From Incurvaria masculella (taxonomy: Eukaryota; Arthropoda; Insecta; Lepidoptera; Incurvariidae): 64,000 bases of DNA. Below are positions 43,789 through 55,133 of the stretch, piece by piece (the first letter of the stretch is position 1; every line of letters begins with the position of its first letter). Where the stretch lies: positions 17,856,001-17,920,000 of the forward strand of contig OX335655.1 in the NCBI GenBank assembly GCA_946894095.1, written 5' to 3'. The notes under the pieces are model-generated. The model was not told the origin of the DNA, ran no database searches, and worked only from the letters and a program-made list of their open reading frames with translations. The position numbers and the translations under genes were made by a program.

Positions 43789-43960
43789 AGGGCCAGTGCA
43801 CGAAAGGACGTCAACGTCAAATCAATGTTAATGTATGATTAAACACGTCACATTTGATAGACAGTTTTGAAGGGAGCTGAGTCAACTCCATGCGGTTCAC
43901 TAAAAGTGACGTATTTAATCATTGATTAACTTCGACGTCTTTTCCTGCAATCTTCTGCAA
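43789..43960 (-). mobile_element. MITE E, copy 3
   Basis: AGGGCCAGTGCACGAAAGGA at the left, GCGGTTCACTAAAAGTGACG and TTCGACGTCTTTTCCTGC at the right. Confidence 0.65.
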
Positions 43961-44330
43961 GTCCGCAGAAGTCTAACAAAGGTTTGTGATTGTACTATAT
44001 TATGCAGTATTCTCTGTAAAACTGCATCTATCTACGTATCTTTTCAATATGGTTAGGACTTAGTGTCGCTTCTTTACATATCCCCGTGTTGTTACTCCGT
44101 GACTTGACCGCTCCGACACATTGACATTGCCCTCACGCGCGCCGTCCCCCGACCGCGCGCGCCGTCGCGTCGCACCCGCTGAATAACTTAACGCTGTTAT
44201 GTAAAATCATCATAATATCGTTTCCCAGTCAATCGCGGCAGCGCGCTGTCACCGCCTTCGACATTCAGGGCTTTCGCGGAAGTAGGTAGACTCCCGAAAA
44301 CAAAATTGCCTTTTTTTTCTAGTTTTTATT
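43961..44330. other. No gene recognised; CpG-rich patch
   Basis: 44110-44180 is rich in CGCGCG. No gene signature. Confidence 0.4.
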
Positions 44331-44369
44331 GAGAGAAAACAAAGCATAAGCGGTGCTTTGTTTTCTCTC
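44331..44369. repeat. Perfect 16-bp-stem hairpin
   Basis: GAGAGAAAACAAAGCA and its exact complement TGCTTTGTTTTCTCTC with a 7-base loop. Too short for a standard miRNA precursor and not part of a recognised MITE. Confidence 0.8.
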
Positions 44370-44448
44370 TCTAAGAGCTGATTTTTCAATAGTCGGATAA
44401 ACAGCCAGATAACTATTTTATTTACGCTTCTGCTTATCCATTCGACAT

Positions 44449-44571
44449 ACCCCTGTTATCACCACCTCCAGCTACCTGAATTCCGATAGTTAACTTTCGA
44501 TTGTATGTTTATATGGTGTAGCCGAAAGATAACTTTGGGATTTTTGTAGCTGGAGGTGGTGGAACCGGGCG
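44449..44571 (+). mobile_element. Hairpin MITE L, copy 2
   Basis: CACCACCTCCAGCTACCTGA and TTGTAGCTGGAGGTGGTGGA form a near-perfect terminal stem. Inner stem TAGTTAACTTTCG against CGAAAGATAACTTT. Confidence 0.8.
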
Positions 44572-45028
44572 ATAGTAAGTCCTTATGTTTATTAGTAAAA
44601 TTATATTCAGATTATTGTGATAGAAGATATAATTCTCCGGCAATGACTATCCGTCTTTTTACAAACGTGAATTTGTACAGTCATTGTATATTAGTCCGAT
44701 AAGTTCTATCTGAGGATTGAAAAATCGGCCCTCATTTTAATAGTTGTTGATTTGTTAATGACATATAATAACTGTATCTGAACGATGAACTTTGTGGTCT
44801 CTCTTGTTTTAATAGTTGCTGATTAGTTAATAACACCAATCTCTTTTTATATAGTCTGTCCAACCATTTATTTTACTTTTGACAGGTCGAGTGCTCATCG
44901 TTTAGGGATACCTCAACGCGTTACCGATTCGATTTCTTGTAACACTCGTTTTTATTTTTAAAGCAGCTATGATAAACACGTTGATAATTTATTTTTGCTC
45001 AACACAAAAAAGCGTCTTGCAAATATTG
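44572..45028. other. No gene recognised
   Basis: Unique AT-rich DNA. Confidence 0.4.
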
Positions 45029-45373
45029 TTTTTTAGGGTTCCGTACCCAAAGGGTGAAAACGGAACCCTATTACTAAGCCTCCGCTGTCCGTCCGTCCGT
45101 CCGTCCGTCCGTCCGTCCGTCCGTCCGTCCGTCCGTCCGTCCGTCTGTCACAGGGCTGTATCCCATTAACCGTAATAGATAGGCAGCTGAAATTTTTACA
45201 GAGTGTGTATTTATTTTGCCGCTACAACAACAAATACGTAACATTTATACGTAAAATAATAAGAATTAAAGGGGGGTCCCCATACAAAAAACGTGATTTT
45301 TCGTGATTAATCTTGTTCGATGGTACGGAACCCTTGGTGTGCGAGCCCGACTCGCACTTGGCCGTTTTTTTTT
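45029..45373 (+). mobile_element. Element A, copy 12
   Basis: Full copy with an almost pure run of about 15 CCGT units (45087-45148). The right-hand T-run leads straight into a SINE tail. Confidence 0.94.
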
Positions 45374-45468
45374 AGACCATACCTACTGTCATGATGAACA
45401 TAGCTGGTTAATACCATACCTAATGTCATGATATTGGCCCAACACACTTCATGGGAACTAGGTGACAC
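45366..45468 (-). mobile_element. SINE B5S, 3' fragment
   Basis: GGTTAATACCATACCTAATG and ATATTGGCCCAACACACTTC, then GGGAACTAGGTGACA, match the B5S tail end. Confidence 0.7.
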
Positions 45469-46516
45469 ACATGAATATTTTATTTCTCACAATTATAAGG
45501 GTTTTAGGACACCTTGTTAGTTTACTTGGTTTGAGTTGTAAATTAATTTCCTGATAGATTTAAAGTTGGAAGCCAACGGGTCCTCGACAGTATACTTGTA
45601 AGGCAAGATATTGTTTACAACTTTACGTGTTTAAAATATCTGTTTTTTTTTCTGACACGAGTTTCCTTTGCGTCGCCAGGACAATTATTGTTAACATTTT
45701 TACTAACATGAGTCAATTGTTATTGTTGTGGTGTAAAAAACCGGTGGATTGTGAAGGTGCTAAGTACCTTCCAATTTTCTGAAAAAAAAAAACAGCCCGT
45801 AAAGACCTTAAAAATATCTCGTCTTGCAATTATGCTGAGGGGGTCAGGCGACGTGCAAAGATTTAAATTTGAAAGTCGTCTAAAAATTATTCGGACTCTT
45901 ACAAATGTTGTACTAAACTTGTAAGATTACGGATTTCACAATTTTCCTCCCACATGTGCAATATTGTGGCTTCTCGCATAGAAAAATAGCCTAGGACAAA
46001 CCGCTTGACAGAGGCAGGTTTATAGTTCACAACTGACTTAACAGAAATCCATGTAGAGCTACGGACTTACGGAGGGTAGAGAAGGGTTCAGATTGGGAGG
46101 AATAACTGAACAGGATTAGTGAAGGGCTTGGAAATACTTAATCAGGTCTGGTGATCGATCATTGAGCTTCGTTTTGGCTGTGATATCAACGAATGATTTT
46201 AAATTTGGTCACAACTAAACTTGTGTTAACATTTATTCGGTTAGAATAAATTATTATTTGTAGTAGAGGCACATTTACAGGCAATTTGTCATGCCGCGTC
46301 CGTTTATTTATGGAACTCGGCATGCATGGCTTATATGACCAAAACATTATTTTTATTTTTACAGTTTTTTTATTTTAGTTATTTTTTAATGAAAAACTGC
46401 TATGGGTGACTGTGCGCAGCCCAGAAATGCCTACGAAGGTGCCAAATACACCTCGCCTTGCAAAACGCGAAGCACCATGCCAGCGGATTTGCGGACTATC
46501 TTTAAACTAGCGAGCC
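45469..46516. other. Long stretch without recognised features
   Basis: AT-rich unique DNA, no repeats or coding signals identified. Confidence 0.45.
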
Positions 46517-46858
46517 TTTTTTAGGGTTCCGTACCCAAAGGGTGAAAACGGAACCCTATTACTAAGCCTCCGCTGTCCGTCCGTCCGTCCGTCCGTCCGT
46601 CCGTCCGTCCGTCCGTCCGTCCGTCCGTCTGTCCGTCTGTCACAGGGCTGTATCTCAGTAACCGTAACAGGTAGACAGCTGAAATTTTCACAGAGTGTGT
46701 ATTTATTTTGCCGCTATAACAACAAATAGGTAAGATTAAAAAATAATTAAAATTAAAGGGGGCTCTCATACAAAAAACGTGATTTTTTTGTTTTTTTTTT
46801 CTACGATGGTACGGAACCCTTCGTGTGCGAGTCCGACTCGCACTTGGCCGGTTTTTTT
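46517..46858 (+). mobile_element. Element A, copy 13
   Basis: Complete, array of ~16 units at 46575-46640. Body nearly the same as copies 7 and 9. The long minus frame of 188 codons crossing it is a shadow. Confidence 0.94.
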
Positions 46859-46869
46859 TAATTACGCTC

Positions 46870-47130
46870 GAAGGCTCCCAGGTTATAGGTATGAGCAAAA
46901 GTACCCGCCGGCAGACATCCTGGCCTGTAGAACAGACTGAGCGACTCCACAAACCGTCTTTGGCTGAGGGACTCAAAGCGGTGAGTTGTGGGTCCCCAAT
47001 AAGACGGACCGCCAAAGGACGCCAACAGGTAACTGGGGACTCTACATTCCCATATGTGGCTACAGTACACAGTTTGGCTAACATCATAACAGTATTATTA
47101 GCTATCCGTGTCCAGTCACAAACATGTTAT
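46870..47130 (+). mobile_element. Possible B-family SINE variant
   Basis: Only the end (GGCTAACATCATAACAGTAT, TAGCTATCCGTGTCCAGTCA) matches the B tail. The upstream 190 bp is unlike either known head or body. It could be a third composite of the same tail. Confidence 0.35.
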
Positions 47131-47189
47131 TGAGTTATTACATAGATCGTACTGCGTGTCGCTTGTGAATGTCTCTACATATAGGCTTA

Positions 47190-47325
47190 CTCTCCAAGTT
47201 ACGTACAGGATTGGTACACTCATTGGACTTTGACCGACACACGTTTTCCTTGCAAATGCCACAGCTACTGTGTCGCCGAGGGTGATGCGCTTCGTACAAT
47301 AGACGCGTGCTGAACATTTGACAAG
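47190..47325 (-). mobile_element. SINE-like family I, inverted copy
   Basis: ACACACGTTTTCCTTGCAAA, CACAGCTACTGTGTCGCCGA and GGTGATGCGCTTCGTACAAT are the reverse complement of the core of the copy at 36925-37175. Confidence 0.6.
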
Positions 47326-47561
47326 CGCTCGAAAGAAGTACAAACACGATACGGAGTGCCGAAACGGTATTATCAAACGGAAAACGGAGGACAGACGATT
47401 CCTAATTCGAAAAATAATGAGAAAGATCTCCTCGTCGCTGTCACGTCGCGTCTCCACGTCGAAGATCAGCTTCGGGGTTGACATTGGCGCGGGGACATGG
47501 CCGACATCGGCGGGGGCGATTACAAACGCACAAGGCTCACGTAGAATCCGGTGCGACGGTA
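47326..47561. other. Unassigned open region
   Basis: Frames stay open on both strands (95 codons plus, 160 codons minus, the latter crossing family I). The sequence is moderately G+C rich. No domain recognised. Confidence 0.25.
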
Positions 47562-48290
47562 CGCCCCAATTGCACGAAGAGACGGCTGAGTTAATCAATG
47601 TTTAAACACGTCACTTTTAGTGAACCGCATAGAGTTCCTTCCATACTGTTAAGTCACGTCACACCATAAAGTGTCGTGTTTAATCATACTTTAAGGTGGT
47701 CCAACCCGCTCATCTCCCCATACAAAAGGGGAAAGAAGATCACGCCTATATTTCTTGTCAGAGATCCAAAATTTTGCTCAAAATAGTTTTATTTGATTGA
47801 ACTAGATGTCTGATGACCATTGGCATTGTAAAATTGTGTTTGGTTTCCAAGTTATAACGTCCGAAAGTTCGGATTTTTCGCGCGTTTTATACAATAACTT
47901 TGGAGGTGGATTACGCAATGATAAAGTAAGAACATCTTAAAAAGATTAGTCATCAGACATAGCTTATTTAATAAAGATTTCGAATCTATTTGGTTTTTGT
48001 TAGATTTTCAACTACAGCGGTCGTGGTTTACTTTTAGCTATAAGTCGTTTTGAAATTAAAATTTTCGTAAATCTTACCAAATCATACACTATGCACATTG
48101 TCTTTTTTGTGGACAGGTTGCATCTTCCTCATCACGGAGCCTGTCTTATTCTTAGAAACAGAGAAGGTCCCAGAGCGCAACAGCACGGTTTTGTACCGTG
48201 CCCGCAAATGAGTTGAGGCCGCCGGGTTGGGCCACCTTAACGTTGATTTTGATTTTTTGTCCTTTCGTGCACTCACCCCTTGTGCGGCCC
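47562..48290 (+). mobile_element. MITE E split by a D insertion
   Basis: Left part 47562-47690 (CCAATTGCACGAAGAGACGG through TTTAATCATAC) and right part 48241-48290 (CGTTGATTTTGATTTTTTGT, CTTTCGTGCACTC) rejoin at TTAA to give the same order as the uninterrupted copy at 39312-39478. Confidence 0.88.
47691..48240 (+). mobile_element. TTAA-flanked MITE D, copy 5, inside MITE E
   Basis: TTAAGGTGGTCCAACCCGCT to CCGGGTTGGGCCACCTTAA. The host E gives an empty-site comparison proving that the duplicated target is TTAA. Confidence 0.95.
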
Positions 48291-48823
48291 GTTGCCTTGC
48301 GCGCGTCTGGGCAACTTCGATTATGCGGAGGGAGCTTGGTAAAATGTGATCACATATTATTGACCGAGCGGTCTCAGTTTCAAGATTGGGCAAAAATGTT
48401 TTCGTATGTCCGGCTGTTCTCTCATCTACAGGTCATATTTCTCAACCAATTCGCGTAAATTTTTGTAAGCAGTTTCGATATTTTTATAGTTTTTTTTTTT
48501 TATTTGAGTAAATTTTTTTTTTTTCAAAATAGCGGAGTAATTTTCAGGTTATTCTCCTCAACAGGTCGCATTTCTCAACAGATTTTCGTGAACATTTGTA
48601 AGCAGGTTCGATATTAATATAGATTTTTTTAGACCAGCCTGTTTCAACATTTTGAAATTTAAAAAAAGTGTCAAATGTTCATAAAGACAGACTCGCAAGG
48701 TCTACAGGTCAGGGAGCAAGTATTGTATCTGTTTTAAGTATAGAAGAATATAAGGATATCTTATGGGTGCGTGGGAACCAAACTTTTATGCTGGGGTTTG
48801 GAGTAGATAGCCAGTTTTGGGTG
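48291..48823. other. No gene recognised
   Basis: T-rich unique DNA with two similar short blocks (AACCAATTCGCGTAAATTTT near 48443 and AACAGATTTTCGTGAACATT near 48577), a possible decayed local duplication. Confidence 0.4.
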
Positions 48824-49199
48824 TTAAGGTCGGCCCGTAAGCATCAGAAAATTTCGCCTCCCATACAAACGTAGTTTACTAATAATTTGAAAACCATTAT
48901 TCCAACATACTTGATATTTGGTATCTAATATTAGACTACAAATATCTGTGTCTGCATGCCTTTGTTATTTCGGTAAATGTATTCTGGGTCAAACCACAGA
49001 GAAAACAAAATTCGTATGAAGATTTTCTTTTTGCTTTAATTTCATTCGGATTGGATTTTTCAAAAAAACAAAAGCATGCAGGCTCAGATATTTGTTACAT
49101 GATATTACATATTAAATATCAATTCAATTGGAATTGCGGTTTCCAAATGATTAGTAAACTATGTTTGTATGGGGAGCATAGCTTACGGGCCGTTCTTAA
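48824..49199 (+). mobile_element. TTAA MITE J, copy 2 (complete)
   Basis: TTAAGGTCGGCCCGTAAGCA at the left and ATAGCTTACGGGCCGTTCTTAA at the right, each with TTAA. Reverse orientation to copy 1. Internal inverted blocks as in copy 1. Confidence 0.9.
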
Positions 49200-50020
49200 G
49201 TACGAGTGAAACTTCTGGTGGAGAGACCGCGCGCGGAGAGGTTTTCGTGAACACAAACGACTACTGGAGATTTACGAATAGATAACAAATCAATTTAGCT
49301 TTAACGAAACTCGATTCTGAAAAACGGATATGTATAGCCCTGTATTTAGGAAATAATAACAACAACTAAAAAACCAGCTGCTGTGCGGCCTTGTCAAATC
49401 GGTGAATAATTTAACATTATATGTACTGTTATTGTTATTTTTGTCTGTGCTTTGCCCGCAACTATTTGAATGTGAGAGTGAAGAATGAAAATTATCTCAG
49501 ATATCCAAATATCTAAATATTAAAAAAAAAACATTGCCACCCTGGAATGGCCCCCTCGGAGCTCAATAATAAAGCATTTCTCTTTTCACTGGTACGTGTC
49601 AGGACGGGATTGTGGCAATGTAAATGTGGATGGGAAAAAAGCGTCGCACATGCGCGGTCATTAGAGCAATCCGACCCTATTAGGCGGTCCTAATGCGTCA
49701 CCCCGGCGACAGTAGGCGCGGGGAACAGTAGGTCAACTCACTAGTCTCGCTTTTGTAGTATGCTCCAGCACTGCGAGTTTGTGCTGTGTGGGTTCCGGTA
49801 CTTGGAGCCAGTGGGTTAACGGATTTGTCTTTCGTGGTTCGGATTCCACGTAAAATTGCAGGCTTCCTTCCTTATTTACTGGGGCGGACTTAGATCCTAC
49901 CATCTAAGTCCGCCTACCCTAACCTAACCGCCATGGCAACGCACTTTTCTAAATTGACGTTTTATAGTTATTCACCTATTCTGAGTCCCTATTTCAAATG
50001 TCACATCATTGAAACTTCCC
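49200..50020. other. Mostly unique DNA with a small B5S scrap
   Basis: 49833-49905 (GTGGTTCGGATTCCACGTAA) is a fragment of the B5S body. 49914-49930 is a TTAGG-like CCTAACCTAACC. No gene. Confidence 0.5.
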
Positions 50021-50306
50021 TTCAAAAATCACTTTTTAGGGTTCCGTACCCAAAGGGTGCCAACGGAACCGCATTACTAAGCCTCCGCTGTCCGTCCGTC
50101 CGTCCATCCGTCCGTCTGTCACAGGGCTGTATCTCATGAACCGTAATCGATAGGCAGCTGAATTTTTCACAGAGTGTGTATTTTTCTCAGTGTGTATTTA
50201 TTTCGCCGCTATTACAACAAATAGGTAAAATTAAAAAAAATATTAAAATAAAATGTTAAATCTTGTACGATGGTTCGTTCGTACTTAAATCTTGTACGTT
50301 GGTACC
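50021..50306 (+). mobile_element. Element A, copy 14 (tandem unit 1)
   Basis: Begins TTCAAAAATCACTTTTTAGG. A body with GTGTGTATTTTTCTCA inserted before the usual TGTGTATTTATT. It stops at GTACGATGGTTCG and TTGTACGTTGGTACC instead of the usual right end. Confidence 0.92.
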
Positions 50307-50590
50307 TTCAAAAATCACTTTTTAGGGTTCCGTACCCAAAGGGTGCCAACGGAACCGCATTACTAAGCCTCCGCTGTCCGTCCGTCCGTCCATCCGTCCG
50401 TCTGTCACAGGGCTGTATCTCATGAACCGTAATCGATAGGCAGCTGAATTTTTCACAGAGTGTGTATTTTTCTCAGTGTGTATTTATTTCGCCGCTATTA
50501 CAACAAATAGGTAAAATTAAAAAAAATATTAAAATGAAATGTTAAATCTTGTACGATGGTTCGTTCGTACTTAAATCTTGTACGTTGGTA
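50307..50590 (+). mobile_element. Element A, copy 15 (tandem unit 2)
   Basis: Almost base-for-base identical to the preceding 286 bp (a visible change is AAAATGAAATG for AAAATAAAATG), so it is a recent tandem duplication rather than a second transposition. Confidence 0.94.
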
Positions 50591-50596
50591 CCTTAA

Positions 50597-50937
50597 TCAC
50601 TTTTTAGGGTTCCGTACCCAAAGGGTGAAAACGGAACCCTATTACTCAGCCTCCGCTGTCCGTCCGTCCGTCCGTCCGTCCGTCCGTCCGTCCGTCCGTC
50701 CGTCCGTCCGTCCGTCACACGGCTGTATCTCACGAACCGTAATAGGTAGACAGTTGAAATTTTCACAGAGTGTGTATTTATTTTGCCGCTATAGCAACAA
50801 TAATCAAAATTAAAGGGGGGTCCCATACCAAACACGTGATTTTTTTGTATTAAATCTTGTACGATGTTACGGAACCCTTCGTGTGCGAGTCCGACTCGCT
50901 TCGTGTGCGAGTCCGACTCGCACTTGGCCGGTTTTTC
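50597..50937 (+). mobile_element. Element A, copy 16 (tandem unit 3)
   Basis: More diverged, with a long CCGT array (50660-50715) and the true right end. The right end contains a 22-bp duplication (50877-50898 and 50899-50920) of the palindrome's first half. Confidence 0.92.
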
Positions 50938-51524
50938 ATTTCTCGCCGTTCGAGATACTTGGAAATTTCACAAGCCGCGCATTGTATATTTTCCGATCGT
51001 TTTATAACTACCTACTGATACCATTTAAGTACACTCTTTGATAAATAATCTCACAAACACTTTACGGCAGATTGTAACGTAAAAGAAAATACAGTCTACT
51101 TTCTTCGGCAAATAGGCAACCCTTGACTGGATAAATAAACTTAATTAAGAACCTTATCTGCCCGCTGCAGATTCTTTAGTGGAAAATTCTCTCCTTTCAT
51201 CCTTTCACTTTTCACTTGACAATTTTATTTCCAGCGGAAATTGCTCGAAGAAGGTAAAACGCATTTAAAAGTCCCTTTGATTCGTCCCGAGATTGTAAAA
51301 ATAACTCGACAAAGTTTTTGTTAACATTTTAGTTGGAAGCCGGGAGTGGAGGGCGAATCGGCGTGGCTATTTTGTGCGCATTGCTTAGTCAAGTAATCTC
51401 GGGGGATCGGCAGGGCAGAGAAAGGGTAAGTGGGCAGGAGATGGCTCTATGCTGCGGCCACTTCGAACGTGGCATGGTCACTGTTGCGGGGCATGAGGGG
51501 AGGATGGTCATTGCCATGTATTTA
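50938..51524. other. No gene recognised
   Basis: Unique DNA. A G-rich frame 51333-51530 has no known motif. Confidence 0.4.
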
Positions 51525-51790
51525 GGCTGAGATAAATGGTCGTAACAGAAACTAAGACAAACGAACAGTAGTTTTTTTATGTTAAGAGCGGCATATGGCG
51601 TACGCTCCCATGGGATTTCGAACTTACAGGGGGGCTGCGAGCAGCTCCGACGTGCTTTGTACGTACGAGTACTTTGTGACGTCACTTTGACACATTTTGT
51701 ATGCACGAAATCTCAAAGTAATGCAAAGTGACGTCACAAACTACTACTTTTGGTTAGTCTTAGTTTCTGTTACGACTATTTATCTCAGCC
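51525..51790. mobile_element. MITE M, complete (266 bp)
   Basis: GGCTGAGATAAATGGTCGTA and TACGACTATTTATCTCAGCC are terminal inverted repeats that continue inward (AACAGAAACTAAG/CTTAGTTTCTGTT). TTA lies at both borders (51522-51524 and 51791-51793). A 3-bp TTA duplication suits PIF/Harbinger. GTGACGTCACTTTG also occurs inverted inside. Confidence 0.82.
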
Positions 51791-53434
51791 TTACAATGTA
51801 AAGACACACATAGTTCACTGGCTGACTGTGTGAGACCAACAATTTCATACGACGCGTAGCGACATTTCTTATTTAACTCAAAAACATCTCTAAATCACCA
51901 TGTAGCTTAAAAACTAATGATGTAAGGTTATGTTTCAAGTTTTATTAGAAAATAATGAGGAAAAGATAAGAAATTTGGTCGTCAAAGAATCATTAAGTAT
52001 GTAGGTAAAAAAAAAAATCAGGTAAAACTACTATCATTAGTGGACATCCACTTGTTAATAAGATCGTTTTCGATCAATCATAGCTTATGTATCCAAGGAA
52101 TATATTCATGTGCAGACTTGACGGCCCCGATCACACTTAGCGTGCCATCTCCACTCTGTTTAACTTTCCCAGGTTTTGGCCTTCAGAGATTTATTAACCG
52201 AGCGCTCCAAGGATGAGCGAGTATATTTTTGCTGTAAGATAAATAATTTCCTTTCAATTGAGTGAATTATTCGCTACGCTAATGGTTCTCGTACTTTGAA
52301 AGCCAGCAGTAATATTCTTCTGTTCGGAGCTTGTGTCTTTCGTTTCTTGTTAGAAATAAAAACTTAACGGATTTAAAACTTTTTTTTTTAGTTTTTTTTT
52401 TATGAAAAACCTGTCAGTCTTTATGGGAGGCTGTATTTTCGTTTAAATAGGTACGTCGTTGTATCAATCAGTCCGCTGCCCGAGCAGTCGCAACGAGTTT
52501 GATTGATGAAGCATCACTCAAAATTGCGAATGCATAGACGCGTTAGGGAACACGGATTAGGGCTCTCAGTCAATTTCTGATTCTGTTCTCGTCCTGGGCT
52601 TCAAGACTATTTTTTGAATTTGGAATGAAATTGGATTCCATTCGTCGGCGCTGTCGCAATTCCCCGAGGTGCAAACCGTCATCACAAACCCGCTCTGTTA
52701 TCGCCACCTCGTCGTCGCTCGTTAAGATATTGCACTCGCGATGGATATTAACGGACTGCTGACTCGTGAGCCGGGCCGACAGCCCAGCTAGCGAGGACAG
52801 CTCCCCGGGGACCCAATTATTCGAATCCGCTGACTGCATAGACGGAAGTGTTGAAAGTTTCTTGGGTAAAGTTCGCTGGCAATCTCTATTATGTTATGTT
52901 TGAGGATTCGAGAAAATATCACTCCAAGTCAAAACCTATCCAATGAATCGGTAACTATTATGGGCACTACGTAAAACTAGGATTAAATTGACAAACGTCC
53001 TGTACCGTCAAACTGGTTGCTACAAAATCTCGGCCAAGCTCTCAAGATTTCACTGTCACCGATATGGAGGCACCCACAAAAAGAAAATGAAATTGTATCA
53101 CGCCATTTTGTAAATGCTTCATGATAATACTTTAGCGCTTTTGAATGAAGCAAACTAATTTATCTCGTAAACGAATACATGGGCATAGATAATAGAACGA
53201 TGTGATGTTTGTCTAAATATTCGGCTTGTTTCATAACGCGCGCGATTCGACTCGGTTGATGTGAAAGCGGCGACAGCTCAGCACACACAATGTCCCGCTT
53301 GTTGAAACAGATGTTCCATTTTCAAACATTGCACATACTCGTTGACGTATGATGCAGCCGTTGTAATTAAATCTATGTGTAGAGATCATATTTTCTGACA
53401 ACCATTTTTCTATTAATGCTCGAATCTATGTATC
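51791..53434. other. Long stretch without recognised features
   Basis: AT-rich unique DNA. An 89-codon minus frame at 52570-52839 has no recognised domain. Confidence 0.45.
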
Positions 53435-53672
53435 TTATATTTCAGATTTGGAGAATTGTAGAGCGCGCGTTAAGCGAACTAACATTTGCTAGTCCGAGTT
53501 TGATTTGACAGCTTACGCATCGTCGCCGCCAATACACAGGAAATACAATAGACAGGTTGAAGATATAAAACCACAGTTTTAATTCATAAATCTCATATGG
53601 GTTTGACGCTTTTACGTAATTTCGAAGTTCAGTAAACGACAATTTAGGTGCAAACTCCGACTACACATACTA
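53435..53672 (+). mobile_element. Foldback element C, copy 4 (degraded)
   Basis: GAATTGTAGAGCGCGCGTTA, CCGAGTTTGATTTGACAGCT, ACGCTTTTACGTAATTTCGA and CGACAATTTAGGTGCAAACT keep the C order. The left terminal repeat is lost. Confidence 0.65.
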
Positions 53673-54409
53673 ACATAAATATGTAAATATTTTGTCTTTT
53701 CTGTAAATTATTTGTAACTAACTGGAAACGCACCGAACCCGAAATTATGACTACACTAACGGTAATTAAATCCATCGTCTGTCTATACATCATGCTATAT
53801 TACTCAGGAATTATCTTAAAAGAGATACGAGCAATGGGGTTAAATCTGCCATTTATGCCATAAAAATATGTATACATTGTAAAATCTAGTCTATAATTCA
53901 AAGCAACACAAGTTTTATAGGCATCTAATTTTGTAATGACAAAACACTTACATGACTGCTATAAAACCTCAGGTGCTATAAAATGTAAAATTGTGAAAGT
54001 TAGAGATCTCCACGACGATATTACGCAACAGAGCCGCAAGGTCGCGAGTTTTCCATTATGCTAGCTCATTACGAGAGAAATAAACCGTTTGAGGAGCGCT
54101 CCGAGTGCTTTGTTATTATGTTCCGCGGAGGGAACGGACAAGAAAAACAATAGACGAGCGATCATTGTGCGATGCGATGCGGGCGCCGCCTATCGCGAAT
54201 GGTTTATTGTTCGCAGCGGCTAATACCCTTCCCGCGTGTGGATACGATGTGTGTGTTCTAAACTAAGCATTGGCTGGACTGGCATTTCAATGTTATGAAC
54301 AATATTTACAGCCAGCGGCTGCGCAGATAGCAAACCAGATGTAATTTTGGTTCTGCGAAGCCGTTGCGAGTGGAGGGGTCCGACCAACATCCATCCCAAC
54401 AATTCTACC
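53673..54409. other. No gene recognised
   Basis: Unique DNA. 54160-54200 is locally G+C rich. Confidence 0.4.
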
Positions 54410-54825
54410 CGCTGCCCGAGCACCGCAAACGTGAGTCGGCGTCTCGACATTCGATAATCGAGTTGAAAGAACTCTGACCGCGGTCGAGGTTTGGATGGAT
54501 GACCGTTTTTGAACTTTGATGCAGGTAAAGGTTCGTTTCCTTACTAGGTGGTAGGGTTAATATGGCCTGGGTTGGCACTAGCGCAATGAATATGAAGTTT
54601 GTCGGTCGGGCAGTGTACATTATCAGCAGGGGTGTCCGGTTAATACGATTTTTAAGGCGTACAACAAACTTGTATCTACCTTTTTGCTCCAAATGGGCCA
54701 AGGAAACCTCCGCTAAAATCCTGTATAAAGAAGGCCCTGGCATGGCACCTAGGTCCCATGTTGTGATTAAGGCTATTAGAGTGGGTGTGGTATCCATGTC
54801 AAGTTCCATTAAAAATATTATGAGA
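54410..54825 (+). mobile_element. SINE B5S, old degraded copy
   Basis: GCCCGAGCACCGCAAACGTG head remnant, GGTTTGGATGGATGACCGTT (5S box-like, mutated), CTTACTAGGTGGTAGGGTTA, a diverged middle, then CCTGGCATGGCACCTAGGTC and the end. Confidence 0.65.
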
Positions 54826-55133
54826 GAAGTCAGGAAAAAACTGAATTTGGTTGGACTTTAACGCGACTAAAGGCATTTATTTACTAGTTAATTATTAATT
54901 ATAATATGTTCGTGGAGCTTCCGTACGTATGTTATTCAGCGGTTATACGATTGATTGCCGATCCGCATCCTCCTCTCGCCATGGTCGTCGGCCCCGCGGC
55001 TCCGTCGGGCCGAGCGATAATCGCTGGATGTTATCGCCGATCGCTCACTATACGACCGGAACGCAAGCATTGTTTCTTTTATTGTCTCCACACTTGCGCG
55101 AGCCGGGACTTATTTTATGACACCCGTCTTCGA
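54826..55133. other. No gene recognised
   Basis: Unique DNA next to G copy 2. Confidence 0.4.

Noticed and set aside
46521..47087. 188-codon minus-strand frame, the longest in the window
   Set aside because: It runs across element A copy 13, including the (CCGT)n array that yields repeated TDGR peptides, and into SINE-like sequence. It is a repeat shadow.
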